From Eremomyces bilateralis CBS 781.70 (Eukaryota > Ascomycota > Dothideomycetes > Eremomycetales > Eremomycetaceae), in assembly GCF_010015585.1 (NCBI RefSeq), contig NW_022985084.1:1-64000 (forward strand): DNA of 64,000 bases, read 5' to 3'. The notes beneath the pieces were generated by a model. That model ran no database searches. It was not told the origin of the DNA and worked only from the letters and a program-made list of their open reading frames with translations. A program made the position numbers and the translations under genes. Below, piece by piece: positions 21,940-32,707 of the stretch; position 1 is the first letter of the stretch, and each line of letters begins with the position of its first letter.

Positions 21940-22569
21940 TTTGGAAGAGGGACCCGGTGTAAGTTTTTCTTCGAGAGTCAACTGTCTAGTATAATTACTC
22001 GTGAAGAAGGTTGTTCTTTGGAAAGCTGAAGGAAGCAGACGACTTAGGCACCGAGTAACGAGGTTTTATCTCCCGGTGGTATTTGACATTGTTGTTTTCC
22101 GGCAGGCATTGATGAGGACATGGCCATTGTGTGCAAAGTCATTGTGTGTAAACTATAATTGCGTGGCTTCAGAGATTCGGTGTTGGCTGGGGACTTTTTT
22201 GTCCGCTCTGACAAATCAGTGTCTACAGCATAGAATAAGAAACGGCATCAACCAGTGTATTTTGACGTTTGCCGCCCTTATTTATTAGACAGATCAAACA
22301 AAGGAGAAATCCAGATGAGACTGCCTCGAAATCTCTTGCACTGGACTGTACCGTCTTGGTGTACCTTATTTACACTGAGGGTCACTGTGACCAGCTTGTT
22401 GGCCCGGATCATCATTGATTGACGATCATGATTTCCAACGCTTATTTACATAATTGATTTAGGACTATGCCAGAATATCGAATACCAAGGAAGAAGTCAG
22501 TAGCCCAATGCTTCATTGCTGGCTAATAAATGTCAGAGTCGAGGATTCCGCGAGGCTGTTAGAACTCGT
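21940..22569. other. Intergenic, nothing recognised
   Basis: AT-leaning 630-nt stretch upstream of the small zinc-finger gene and downstream of the beta-galactosidase relic. It presumably includes the promoter of the former. Confidence 0.3.
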
Positions 22570-23265
22570 CTACACCAATGACCCAGTTCTAGTCCAGTCC
22601 CATATGACCAATGAGGACCGTGGCGATCGCTTGCTGCCATAGTAGGAGCTTGAAAATATTCTTTACACTTAAAGCGGCATCGAACCTGGTGAAAGAGCGG
22701 ATAAATGTACTCTGAAGACAGGCTGACATCCCAAAACCTAACCCTCCCTGAGTTTCCACCGGGCGGTTTTCGTACCGTTTCCGCACTTGCGGGGCGTGAG
22801 CTTTTTGCTCCTTACTTTTTTCATAGTCCATTGCGCGGTGGGAGGTCGGGGAAGGCATCGTTGCTGATAATAAGAACTACAATTCCGGCTTTGTGGAATT
22901 GCCGCATCGCGTAGTTCATATAGTCCGGGTCTGGAAATTTGGTAGCATACTCGTATATTCCCGCCTGCTTAGCGGCATCGAAGAAAGGATCCAAGCCAAA
23001 ACGCCGTCCGCTGTGAATTCGCCTAACTGTCCCTCCAGAAGTGCCCAGTTAACGTAGAACGAAGCGCCATTGAAACCCATCGACTTTGATTTTCTAAAAG
23101 ATATCCAGGCAGAGACTTGGTACTGGGAGGCTGTCGCATACCAAATAAGCATCCCGTCGGAGAATGCATCAGGGGGATGATATACCGGTAGGGATGAAAC
23201 TCGCTGCTGTAAAACAAGACTCGCTATCCTTGAGTGAACAATAAAGGTCGATCCCAGGTCACCTG
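22570..23265 (-). pseudogene. Decayed GH35 beta-galactosidase fragment
   Basis: Minus-strand pieces in shifting frames match the N-terminal half of fungal secreted beta-galactosidases (GH35, LacA type). In order they are [52 protein letters not shown] and KAGIVVLIISNDAFP. The intact family has about 1000 aa. Here the stretch between the catalytic-barrel start and the IVV-INND segment is deleted, frames change at least twice, and everything after about 22590 is lost or unrecognisable. It is a host-type secreted hydrolase gene that has died. I see no transposon ends that would account for the damage. Confidence 0.7.
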
Positions 23266-24609
23266 CTACCTACGGTAGTTATATTGTGTCAACTACCTGG
23301 GTTATCACCCTGCCGCTCTCCCAATGTGTTGCCTCCCAGGAACCCTGGAAACCAGGTTGGACTAAGACGGATACTCGAGTAATGTTCCGCCCATAGTCGT
23401 AGCTAGTGCGAAAGCGAGCGAGGCGGTTTTGGTATGCAATATGTACTTGAGGGATTTCCATCTTTCAGTCTCGTCTTCCGTGCTCTTACGATTATACTTC
23501 TCCTCATGTCCAGCATCTTGCCACAATAACTGGGAGCTTTACTGCCTGCCGTCTGAATACCTATACATCCTATTCTTCGAGGGGTTTGCACCGACAACGG
23601 ATGTCATCTGTACCTCTGAATTTCCAAATGGATGTCCAGAAATGGAAGATTCATATCAGTTCGAACTTCGATAGACCGATTGCCTATAGAAGGCCGCACT
23701 TCAAGTAAGGCACAATGCTTGCATTCCGACTTCTTAGAACCATGAAACCAATCCACTCGGTTCTACAGAGCGCGAAAAAGCCCTATACTTTAATGGGCAT
23801 GGAGTGCAGGTCGTGATGGTTCAGAGTTGCAGAGAGCACAATTGGGATGGTACCGGTAGACAGCGATGAATGAGGTTATGACATGAATATATCACTCAGC
23901 ACCAGGTTTGCATAACAGGTCATGGGCAGTGAACTCGTGACGTTCACCATCACTTCATCTCCTTTCTTCAATTTCCTTATTACCGTAACTATCAGATTTT
24001 CTCAAGCCAATCACCTTGACGCTAGCAAGATTACTACTATGAAATATGGTTCGCTTGCAGATCATCTCGCTCGCTCCCTCGTTCCCGCTTTCAAGTCGTG
24101 AACTAGGGTTCAAAAAGGGATGATATTAATCACAATGTATTGCAGCTGGAGATTTTTGCCGTCAGCCAAGGAGCTGGGTTCGTTTTATCTGAAGGCGCAA
24201 CACCAGGGCAGCGCATGGGCGAGCAATATATTTATCCGCATCTACGTCGATTCTCCTCATCGGTCTCGCTTAGTTCGTGCATATCGACCCCCCAAAGGGG
24301 TAATTCTTCCTCATACCCTGAAACAGTTTTCCAGGCCAAGATAAACATGTCACTCCAGCATTGCTTCCAGTCACGTATGGAGGTGGAGAGCTTCAATCTG
24401 CTACGCTCCTTGGGCAATTTCCACATACAAATGGGAAGACAATCTGACGATGAACATGACCAGTCAGCCGATCGCAGGTTTGGATGCCCGCGACCCGTCA
24501 TATGTATATATATTCAGCTCTGTTTCGAATTGTTGAACCCAGTTCGAGACCCCCAAAGTCAGAGACTCTTCCAAAGATCGGGAATATCAGGCGAAGTCTC
24601 GTTCTCACC
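23266..24609. other. Intergenic, possible further relics
   Basis: This 1.3-kb stretch separates the beta-galactosidase relic from the cutinase-like gene. A minus-strand ORF at 23279-23461 may be old coding sequence but matches nothing I know. Other ORFs lack signatures. The last 300 nt should contain the promoter of the esterase gene. Confidence 0.3.
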
Positions 24610-25844
24610 ATGCAGTTTTCACTTGCCGTTCTTGCGGCTCTGGTGCCGGCCATCTGGGCTCAATGCCCAAGTGTCGAATTCATCTACGGTGCGTCTGGTC
24701 GAATACTGACGGTCTCGTCTCATCTAATTTCACGTTAGCGCGAGCAACGACCGAACCTCCGCAGAACTATGGAAACGACTTTGACGGAGCCGCTGCTCAG
24801 ACCTGGTCCAGGGGATATGGAGCGGCCGGTTACTCTCTGTTCACCAACATAACTGCCTTGATTCCTGACGCCGCTGGACATCCGGTCCATTATCCTGTAC
24901 GTACCGCCTGTTTCTAACAACCAGAAGTTCTTGCTGAGGGGTCTGTAGGCAAGCATGGGAGATTCTATGCCTATTGGCGTGCAAGATTACCTATCACACC
25001 TTGGGGAAACCGCCCAGCGTTGCCCTGACACCAAGTTCGCCCTGGGAGGACACTCCCAAGGAGGTATGGTCACTGTCCAAGTGATTCCTCAAATCCCGGC
25101 GAACATCCTTTCTCGTGTCATCTCAGTGACAATGTTCGGTTCTCCGGCTTGCCCAACGCAGGTATCTGGTCGGTGCATGTCATACTGCCATAGTGGTGAC
25201 TTTGTAAGTGCCCTTGCTAGATATACGAGCGGTTTACTGATATATCCTAGGTATGTGATAGCGCCGGAGGCGGAGGTCTTGGTGGGCTACTAGGTGGCCT
25301 CGGAGGCTCCAGCGGTGGGTCGGGCGGGCTGGGTGGATTGGGAGGATCTAGCGGCGGACTCGGCGGACTTGGGGGACTCGGGGGTTCCAGTGGAGGCCTT
25401 GGTGGACTGAGTGGACTTGGGGGCTCCAGCGGTGGATTTGGAGGCCTGGGAGGTTCTAGTGGAGGTCTCGGTGGACTCAGAGGACTTGGGGGTTCCAGCG
25501 GAGGGCTGGGTGGATTGGGTGGACTTGGGGGCTCTAGCGGTGGGTTGGGCGGACTTGGCGGGCTCGGGGGTTCCAGCGGGAGATCAGGTGGACTCTCGGG
25601 CCTCTCGGGTGGCCTAGGCGGAATAGGAGGCGGTCTTCGAGGCCTGGGAGGGAGCACTCTAGGAGCGGAGAGAAGGGATCTTGTCGAACGCGCCCCCCAA
25701 TGCACTGGCGCTGCGGTGGAGAACCTCCGTCCATCACAGGGCAGCCAGAACGCTCATCTTGCATACAGCGCTGATGGATACTACATTGAAGCCGCTGCTT
25801 GCTTCGTCCTCAGCCAGTATGAGAAGAGCAAAGGTGCCGCTTGA
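24610..25844 (+). CDS. Secreted cutinase-family esterase with long Gly/Ser/Leu repeat insert
   Basis: Serine esterase of the cutinase/acetylxylan-esterase alpha/beta-hydrolase family, likely acting on plant surface polymers or acylated xylan. Exons 24610-24688, 24739-24896, 24949-25203 and 25251-25844 give 361 aa. Residues 1-17 form a signal peptide ending AIWA. ARATTEP at about 27 is the family start motif. G-H-S115-Q-G is the nucleophile elbow. D163 in GDFVCD is the acid, and H333 in AHLAYSADGYYIEAAAC is the base. In ordinary cutinases Asp and His are about 13 residues apart; here 170 residues separate them, mostly repeats of GGLGGLGGSSGG encoded at about 25266-25660. The frame is intact throughout, so the insert is translated. 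Introns are 50, 52 and 47 nt. Confidence 0.88.
25266..25660 (+). repeat. Gly/Ser/Leu-coding minisatellite inside the esterase gene
   Basis: Tandem, imperfect in-frame repeats coding for GGLGGLGGSSGG-type units (roughly 36-45 bp per unit, about eight to nine units), built on GGN-GGN-CTN codons. All length changes keep the reading frame. Its low complexity also yields a long Pro/Leu-rich antisense ORF at 25247-25705, which is an artefact of the repeat. Confidence 0.8.
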
Positions 25845-26102
25845 CCGACGGCCGAGTAAATCAGACGGGTTCAATTTCGCGAAACATCGAATTGTTCCAC
25901 AACGAATATGCACACGGCCATATGATCTATACTAGGACCTATTCTTGTCTATCTAATGACCCATTTGACAGCTCGCAGGAAAATTCCTCTCCGTCCACCC
26001 CTTGTACGCAACCAGGGTTTCATATTCGAATGAGGGGAACCTGGACGTTACACGTGTTTGTTATTAATGGCATGTGGACAAGGAGAGGAGATTTTATACT
26101 TA

Positions 26103-26550
26103 CTATGGTTACAGGCAAAAGTATTGTTAGCGCGGCGCTAAGCAGTGGTATTCAACCTAAACCGTTTTTGTTCTTTTTTCATTACAAATTAGATATAGAT
26201 TTCATTATCGTGTATAGCCTCCATTTGCGCCTATCACATCCTGGCATCTCTGGCCCATCGATTCGACAACTCGTACAGGAATTCCTCTGGTATAGCCTCC
26301 CAAGCATCGTTAATTCCCCCCCGAAGCTGGTCATAAGATAATCAGACATCCCCAATTCCCCATAGTGGTCCTGGATCTAGTCCTTCATCTAATTCCATAC
26401 TGTCTCAATAGGATTCAGGTCCGGAGAATGAGCAGGCTAATAGATGGTGAAATCTATATCTAATTAGTAATGGAAGAATGAACAAAACCGGTTTAGGTTA
26501 GACACCCCTGATTAGCGCCGCGCTAACAATACTTTTGCCTGTAACCATAG
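26103..26550 (-). mobile_element. Non-autonomous Tc1/mariner-type element (448 bp)
   Basis: Terminal inverted repeats of about 85 bp start CTATGGTTACAGGCAAAAGT at 26103 and end with the complement at 26550, with few mismatches. TA dinucleotides at 26101-26102 and 26551-26552 are the target duplication expected for Tc1/mariner insertion. The interior, read on the minus strand from about 26460 to 26213, still matches the C-terminal end of a Tc1-type DDE transposase (SPDLNPIETVWN, then DQLRGGINDAWEAIPEEFL, then GQRCQDVIGANGGYTR and a stop), but with in-frame stops and a frame change. The N-terminal two-thirds, including the first two catalytic acids, is missing. It is thus an internally deleted, inactive derivative that needs a full-length relative to move. 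Confidence 0.88.
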
Positions 26551-26908
26551 TAGAGCCAGTTACTAATACAATAAGCCGTCTTACTCTTGAATAGGTACCA
26601 AATACCTCGCTGCAGGGAAATGGTCGCGGATTTGTGCTTCGCGTGCATAATTCGATTCCGGATCGATATCAATTTCCTCGCTGCTCGGTATGGCACGGAA
26701 CGAATCGCCCTGCCACCCGGTGACATATTAACTAATCCCCAAGAGAGGTTGATCGGGATACATGTTTCATCACACGACAGGTTGAATGGTATAGTACGGG
26801 TAACTCTGATGACGGAATGTATGCTTGCAATCGTATAAAATGGAAGCGCGGTCCATACGATGTAGTTTGATTCGGCCACCCGAATCGTGATATTTCGTAT
26901 CCTTTCCG
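26551..26908. promoter_or_regulatory. Gap between the Tc1-like element and the P450 gene
   Basis: This 358-nt stretch should hold the P450 promoter. The transposon ends only 358 nt before the start codon, so its insertion may have placed new sequence next to that promoter. No specific site is recognised. Confidence 0.3.
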
Positions 26909-28588
26909 ATGGCCTTCCAATTCATTTGGAGTCTTTTCTCTCGCATTTTCACAATTTCCTTGCTTCTGTTGATTTGTGTAAGTACCAAGTCTTCCTCTAT
27001 CCAAGCAGTCCCCGGCTAAGTGGCGGTGTAGGCCGTCGTGTACCAGCTTTCAATCTATATCTACAATGTCTTCTTCCATCCGCTTCGCAGGTATCCAGGT
27101 CCACGCCTCTGCGCTGCAAGCTTCATCCCGACCATCGAGAAGATGGTTGACGGCGAAGCGCAAAAATGGATAACTAATTTGCACTCTCAATACGGTGAGG
27201 TCGTTCGAGTTGCCCCGAACGAACTAAGCTACTCCAGCGCACAGTCATGGAAGGACATTTATGGCCATCGACGTGCCGGGGAGCCAGTATTGACGAAACC
27301 CGACCGTTTCTACGAGTTTCCGGACTCGGTTCCTAGTATCGTGAACGCTGGCGCGGCGGATCACAGCCGTTTCCGTCGAGTCTTCTCCCACGCATTCTCC
27401 GACAAAGCCCTAAAGCTGCAAGAACCATTATTCTTGGCATACGTTGACAAGCTCGTCAAGGTCATGTATACCGCGGCGCAGAAGGATTCCAAGCATGTCT
27501 TCGATATGGTCCGGATGTACAACTACACGACTTTTGACGTTATGGGCGACCTTACCTTCGGCGAGTCGCTAGACATGCTTGATATGGAAGGATATCATCC
27601 GTGGGTAGCAGCGGTATTTAGTAACTTCAAGTTTGGAGTCTATCTCCACAGCATCCGCTACTATTCCATCATCGAGAAGGCATTATTTGGTATGGTGATG
27701 AGCCTGCTGCCGCCATCACTGAACGAGAAAAGGAAACTGCACCACGAGTTCTCTCGTGCGAGGGTGGATCGTCGCCTGGAGAAGAAAGATGCTCGGCCGG
27801 ATATCTGGGGACTCGTTCTCCAGAGAGACGGGGAGTCGGGGCTGACTCGCCAGGAGATGTATGAACACGGAAATTTGTTTATGATTGGTAACTCTCTTTC
27901 CATTCCATTGATGAAAGCGCCTTCTGACAACTCAAAGCGGGCACAGAGACCACTGCAACCGCCTTGAGCGGGCTCACCTGGTACCTGCTCAAGAACCCCG
28001 ACAAGCTGAAGATGTTGACGGAAGAGATTCGCGGCGCTTTTCCTTCGGAAGATGACATTACCATCGAAAGGTTACAGGCGCTGAAGTATCTCCAAGGTTG
28101 CGTTGAAGAGGGTCTTAGGATGTATCCTCCGATTTCCAATGGTCTGCCCCGAGTTGTGCCTCCAGAAGGCGTCACGATCGATGGAAAAACTGTGCCTCCT
28201 GGAACTAATGTCTACGCCACCCATATTTCAGTGTACCGAAACCCTAACAACTTCCGGGACCCCTACTCTTTCATCCCTGAAAGATGGTTTTCTGACAAGT
28301 ATTCGGAAGACAAGAAACATGCGTTCCAACCTTTCTCTTATGGGCCCAGAAACTGCCTTGGGAAGAAGTAAGTGCCCCGAGCCAGAGATCGGGGCAGATG
28401 AATCTCGCTGACTGATGCCCATTAGTATGGCTTATCATGAAATACGGATAATCCTAGCGAAGGTGCTCTGGAACTTCGACCTCACGTTATGTCCCGAGAG
28501 TGAGAACTGGGGAGATCAGAAGACTTATCTTATGTGGGATAAGCCGCAATTACTGGTGAACGCTACACCAGCAGCACGCAAGGCATGA
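26909..28588 (+). CDS. Cytochrome P450 monooxygenase, microsomal
   Basis: Heme-thiolate monooxygenase anchored in the ER and needing a P450 reductase. Exons 26909-26977, 27032-27887, 27938-28367 and 28426-28588 give 505 aa. The N-terminal hydrophobic segment (FTISLLLLIC onward) is a membrane anchor, followed by the proline hinge HPLRRYPGPRL. The I-helix has AGTETTATALSG, the K-helix has EEGLRMYPP (ExxR), the PERF region reads PERW, and the heme loop is FQPFSYGPRNCLGKN with the Cys ligand at 448. All catalytic elements are intact. The pattern resembles the large CYP65-like group of fungal secondary-metabolism and detoxification P450s, but substrate cannot be read from sequence. It faces an SDR gene whose stop codon is only 70 nt away. 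Confidence 0.95.
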
Positions 28589-28657
28589 GATATGAATGGA
28601 TGTTTTATTCTCGTATTGTCCCTATCTGTCTTATTTATCAGGAGACAGGTACCTTAT

Positions 28658-29488
28658 CTATATACATGTCCAACCGTTATCGCAGTTGACGAGAGAGCCG
28701 TTGATAGTCCCTACGCCATCAGTGCACAAGAGAGCCACAGTCTTTGCGACCTCTTCAATCGGATTCCATCGGAGGCCAGCTGCCATTGACGAACTCGCAA
28801 GACGTAACCCTTCTGGATGATACTTGCTGACGTCATGCGCATCACTGCCCATATTCGTTTTCATAGGACCGGGCATGATTGCTAGACACCTTATCCCCTC
28901 TGGGCCATAGAAAGCTGCCGTGTTCTTCGTCAAACCCACCAGCCCGTGTTTCGACGCAGTGTAGGCGCAACCTAACCCAGTCAGCAGTGCGACTCAGCAA
29001 GATCATCGGATGTATATACCAGCACGATATCCGAACTCGCCTGCGGATGAGATGATGTTCAACAGCACACCCCCTTTCGGCTCTTGCTTCAGCATCTGCC
29101 GCACCGAGTGCTGCGACGTGATGAATGGCGCAGTAAGGTTCACCAGAAGGTTTCGGTCCCACAAAGCCCGCGGACAGTCGCCCACGGGAGCCATTTGATC
29201 GTTGATGGCCGCACAATTGATTAGAATATCGAGCCGCCCAAGCTTCTGCACGGTCTCTTCAATCGTCTTCTCCACGGCTGACTCATCCGTGCTGTCACAT
29301 TGGACTGCAAGAAGACGCTCTCGATGCTCAGCTGGAACTGTAGCTGGGCATTCCTCCAACCGCTTGGGGTCGATGTCCGTTGCAACAACGTTGGCACCCT
29401 CGGAAAGGAACCTTTGTACAATGGCCAGACCTAAACCTCCAGCTCCTCCCGTAACGATAGCAGTTTTTCCAGCTAGAAATTTAGACAT
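28658..29488 (-). CDS. Short-chain dehydrogenase/reductase (SDR, classical type)
   Basis: NAD(P)-dependent oxidoreductase of 260 aa from exons 29020-29488 and 28658-28971 (48-nt intron). The cofactor-binding start is TGGAGGLGLA, followed by an acidic residue in ATDIDPKR, which favours NAD(H) over NADP(H). INCAA corresponds to the NNAG motif, IISSAG holds the catalytic Ser, and YTASKHG gives the catalytic Tyr and Lys. PGPMKTNM is the usual post-catalytic loop. All catalytic residues are present. Substrate is unknown. The tail-to-tail arrangement with the P450 (70 nt between stops) hints at, but does not prove, a shared pathway. Confidence 0.93.
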
Positions 29489-29966
29489 GGGTTTGAAGCA
29501 TGGAAAGACTTTGGCTAATAGACTTTGGTAAAACGAGAATGCCTAGGTCGCTCCGATCAAGGTTTCCACGGAACATACATATATACATGTACCAGAATTG
29601 CCTGGGCATGCGTGCCCCGCTCCTTGTCCTCGCATTGGATACACGGGCAAGGATGAACGGACCGAACCCTGCCGCAATTATGCTGCGGGAACCGGGGTGG
29701 CTGATTTGCATAAGTGAACTTCACTTCAAACAGCGCAAGAAACTGACATTCCGTCGGAACAACTGATGCCGTGCATTGTACGTAAAGAATGACAACCGAA
29801 CATGTGCTGCTAGCCATGGTTGAACCCGACATAGGCTCAAATCGATCGTAACTGTGACTCCACATAATACAAAACTTGCACACAGCTACCTAGAGGCTCC
29901 TAGCTTGCGATCATGCCCCGAATCCCAAGGATTGCCTCTTCTGCTTCGCGGTCGGGCCAACATCCA
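29489..29966. other. Gap between the SDR and PIR genes
   Basis: This 478-nt stretch contains the SDR promoter and the 3' end of the PIR gene. No gene or repeat is recognised. Confidence 0.3.
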
Positions 29967-31222
29967 CTAGACAAGCTCCACCATATTGAATGCCACGGGA
30001 CTGCACTGGTCTGCCCACCAACGATCGTAGAGGTTGGAGAAGTCCCCACTGATGCACCGATAAAACTCAGTGCTACCACCTAGAGCCAGGGTGCCATCAT
30101 TGCAGACGCTGAAACCCCCTGTAAAGATCGAGCCATCCTGTGGCGGGTCGTCGAATTGGAACTGGTAATTGGATGCGATGTATCCGGTTCGGCCGAACTC
30201 GTCTTTCAGAACCCCATTTTCAAGAGTCATTTTCAATGAGTCGGCGGAAGCGCCAGCTCGGAATTGAGGCCGTGGTGTCAGTTGGCGACGGGAGAGTAGG
30301 TTCGGAGAACGAGGAGCTTGGATTTGGCCGTCGCCAATCTGACCGACTAGTCCTCCACCTGCAGCCTGGACTTGACCGTCGCCAATCTGACTGACTGCTC
30401 CTCCACCTGGGGCTTGGATTTGGCCGTCGCCAATCTGGCCGGCTAGTCCTCCACCTGGAGCTTGGATCTGACCGTCGTCAATCTGGCCGACGAGTTTTTC
30501 ACCTGGAGCCTGGATTTGTCCATCGGCTATCTGACTAGCGATTCCTCCGCCTGGAGCTTGGATTTGGCCGTCGCCAATCTGGCCGGCTAGTCCTCCACCT
30601 GGAGCTTGGATCTGACCGTCGTCAATCTGGCCGACGAGTTTTTCACCTGGAGCCTGGATTTGTCCATCGGCTATCTGACTAGCGATTCCTCCGCCTGGAG
30701 CTTGGATTTGACCGTCGGGAACCTGGCCGACGACCCCTCCACCTGGAACTTGGATCTGGCCGTCGAGAATCTGGCCGACGACTCCTCCACCCGGAGCCTG
30801 GATTTGTCCATCGCCAATCTGAGAAACGACGCCTCCACCAGGAGCCTGGGGCTGCCCATCAGGTATCTGCGAAACGGCTCCACCTCCACCCGAAGGCGTT
30901 TGCGGCTGGCCGTCGTCGATCTAATAGATTGTTAGGAGAACTGTAAATAGATCGGTTTCATCATAGACGGTCGAACCTGCGACACCAGTTCTCCATCTCG
31001 TTTCAACCTTCCCCGTGGACCGGCCGTATTGACATCCGTCACGAGCATGCCGAACGTGCCGGGGTAGTTGGGTATGCATCCTGGGGGCGGAGGTATGTCG
31101 GGTGCTCTGAGTTCGGTTACGCCTTGGGGAGCAGTTGGCATTGCGTTTCCGGTCTGCTGCATCGACGCCGTAAGGGCAATGATTGTAACGGCGCGACGCG
31201 TCAGGGAATGTTGATGCGGCAT
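29967..31222 (-). CDS. PIR-family cell-wall protein (13 internal repeats)
   Basis: Covalently linked beta-1,3-glucan-bound wall protein of the PIR (proteins with internal repeats) family. Exons 30977-31222 and 29967-30920 give 399 aa. The N-terminus is a signal peptide (RRAVTIIALTASMQQ). A Kex2 site, L-K74-R75, comes just before the first repeat, as in yeast Pir proteins. Then come 13 repeats of about 16 residues with the core SQIGDGQIQAPGGG; the Gln in this motif is the residue that forms the ester bond to glucan in yeast. The C-terminal domain keeps the PIR cysteines (SVCNDGTLALGGSTEFYRC, then DQC) and ends VAFNMVELV, with no GPI signal. The start at 31222 is chosen because a signal peptide begins there. 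It shares an upstream region with OST4. Confidence 0.93.
30412..30700 (-). repeat. Exact tandem duplication of 144 bp inside the PIR repeats
   Basis: Three consecutive 48-bp (16-aa) PIR repeats are present twice in a row with a 144-bp period, the two copies appearing identical over the block (compare sequence from 30421 with that from 30565). Neighbouring repeats differ at many silent sites, so this block is much younger than the rest of the array. It keeps the frame. Confidence 0.85.
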
Positions 31223-32140
31223 GATCGGAAGTTCGACTTGATGTTGAAGATAACGATGGTTTTTGATAGAATGGAAGGAAGCTACGTGGACGATGATAGA
31301 TCGTGTGATGACTCGAGTGATGCAAAGTTCGATGGAGAAGAGCAGATGAGAACGGTACGAACGTTGTTTATATCGAACAGACATTGAGAAATAGCAACCA
31401 CGGTCGCCGGACCTACCTCATTGCTGCTTTCCTGTGGCGGATAGGAGATCAGCACCTGCTTCACGGCTGAGTGCCGAGCCGCTGCATTCGATGGGGTCAT
31501 TTCTGCCCGGTTGAAACTGCCAAAAACCCATCTTGGTGATGTTTGGATACGATTCGATCCACACCGGTTCTTCAAGCTGTAAGTGCTGGTAAAGGCAGCG
31601 GTTAATGTGACATTGAGTGTCAGATATTGGGGAGGAGGGATAGAGAGAGAGAGAGAGAGAGCGAGATATTCATACGCCCGTCAGGCCTCTCTGTGGGAGG
31701 AGGGATAGACTGCGGTTGAGGTTTCCTGACTGTATCCAATCGAACCCATGGTCACGTGATATTCAAACCCCGGACCCACTCTAGTGAGCTATGTCATGTG
31801 ACTGTGGCTGGTACAAATACTCTAGCCACACTGCTCGTCCAGGGACCCCTGCCCTTCCGGGGAGCGATATCTTGATAGTTTCATGTGCAGTTAAGGCCAG
31901 CTTGAGGTTGTCATTCCGTCCATATGCCGCAATAATTATTCAATCCATAAACTACAACGCAAATTGAGTTCGAGTCGATCATTATCACTCCCAATCTCTC
32001 CTTACCGGCCACCGACCCTTTCGCTACTCTCCACTGTCCTGCTCAACAATCGCCGGAACCCTTGTGGCAGCTCTCCTCATCCTCCATCTATCCAACACCG
32101 CGACCAACCCACTCCAACCCATCCTCCCATCCGCCCCACG
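31223..32140. promoter_or_regulatory. Divergent promoter region of PIR and OST4
   Basis: This 918-nt region drives two head-to-head genes. It holds a (GA)n run at about 31643-31662 beside a duplicated GGGAGGAGGGATAG stretch, and a pyrimidine-rich leader just before OST4. The GA run may be a nucleosome-depleting or GAGA-like element; that is inference. Confidence 0.4.
31641..31664. repeat. (GA)n microsatellite
   Basis: About ten uninterrupted GA dinucleotides within the PIR/OST4 divergent promoter region. Confidence 0.8.
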
Positions 32141-32314
32141 ATGATCTCCGACTCGCAGCTCTACAGCCTGGCGCTGTTCCTCGGCGGCGCCTCCGTGCTG
32201 CTCATCGTCCTCTACCACTACCTCGAAATCAACGCGGAGAACACCGATGACCTCTCCGAAGAGCGGAAGGCCGACGCGGTGCCGGTGAAGGCGGCGGGCA
32301 AGGTTAAGAGCTAA
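32141..32314 (+). CDS. OST4: Oligosaccharyltransferase subunit Ost4
   Basis: A tiny ER membrane protein of the oligosaccharyltransferase complex, which transfers the dolichol-linked glycan to Asn residues of secreted proteins. The ATG at 32141 gives 57 aa starting MISDSQLYSLALFLGGAS, almost the same as yeast Ost4 (MISDEQLNSLA), then one transmembrane helix (LLIVLYHYLEI) and a short charged tail. Yeast Ost4 is 36 aa; the roughly 20-residue tail is an extension. The reading frame stays open upstream to an ATG at 31964, but that part is Pro/Ser-rich and would bury the helix start, so it is leader sequence. Confidence 0.93.
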   Translation: MISDSQLYSLALFLGGASVLLIVLYHYLEINAENTDDLSEERKADAVPVKAAGKVKS

Positions 32315-32707
32315 TTTAATCGGTCGCGGATTTGGATTACGCGGTTATCACGATGGGGTTGAGGCGCTAGCTGTGCGTGAAGGCCGACGTCTGAGGGTAG
32401 AAGGCTTTTGCCACGGAAGAGGGGAAGGGGGATAGGTGGTGTTATTTTAGAGAGGAGGATGAAGAGGACAGATCATATTCGATGGGAACTAGGCATGTAC
32501 TCCTAGTCGCGAACTAACAGGGACCTGGATTGCATTGCGTGGCGTCACGGAAGCTTGATTCGGCGTTGGAAACTACATGTGCTACAAGCCTGAGAGGATC
32601 GCATCCGTTAGCAGACCAATGCTTCCTCGAAACGGAGCGAAAAGTTAAAGCAAATGATATTGGCTTATTGACCCGTACCCGGCTGCTTAAATGTATCAAA
32701 TCATATC
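32315..32707. other. Convergent gap between OST4 and the FAD monooxygenase
   Basis: A 393-nt gap where the two genes end tail to tail. Only 3' UTR sequence is expected. Nothing else is recognised. Confidence 0.3.

Noticed and set aside
24140-24709. 189-codon ORF running into the esterase gene
   Set aside because: It overlaps the esterase's signal-peptide exon in another frame and has no domain.
25247-25705. Pro/Leu-rich 152-codon minus-strand ORF
   Set aside because: It is the complement of the Gly-coding minisatellite in the esterase gene.
31964-32140. N-terminal extension of OST4
   Set aside because: The 59 extra residues are Pro/Ser-rich leader sequence and the known Ost4 start MISD is at 32141.
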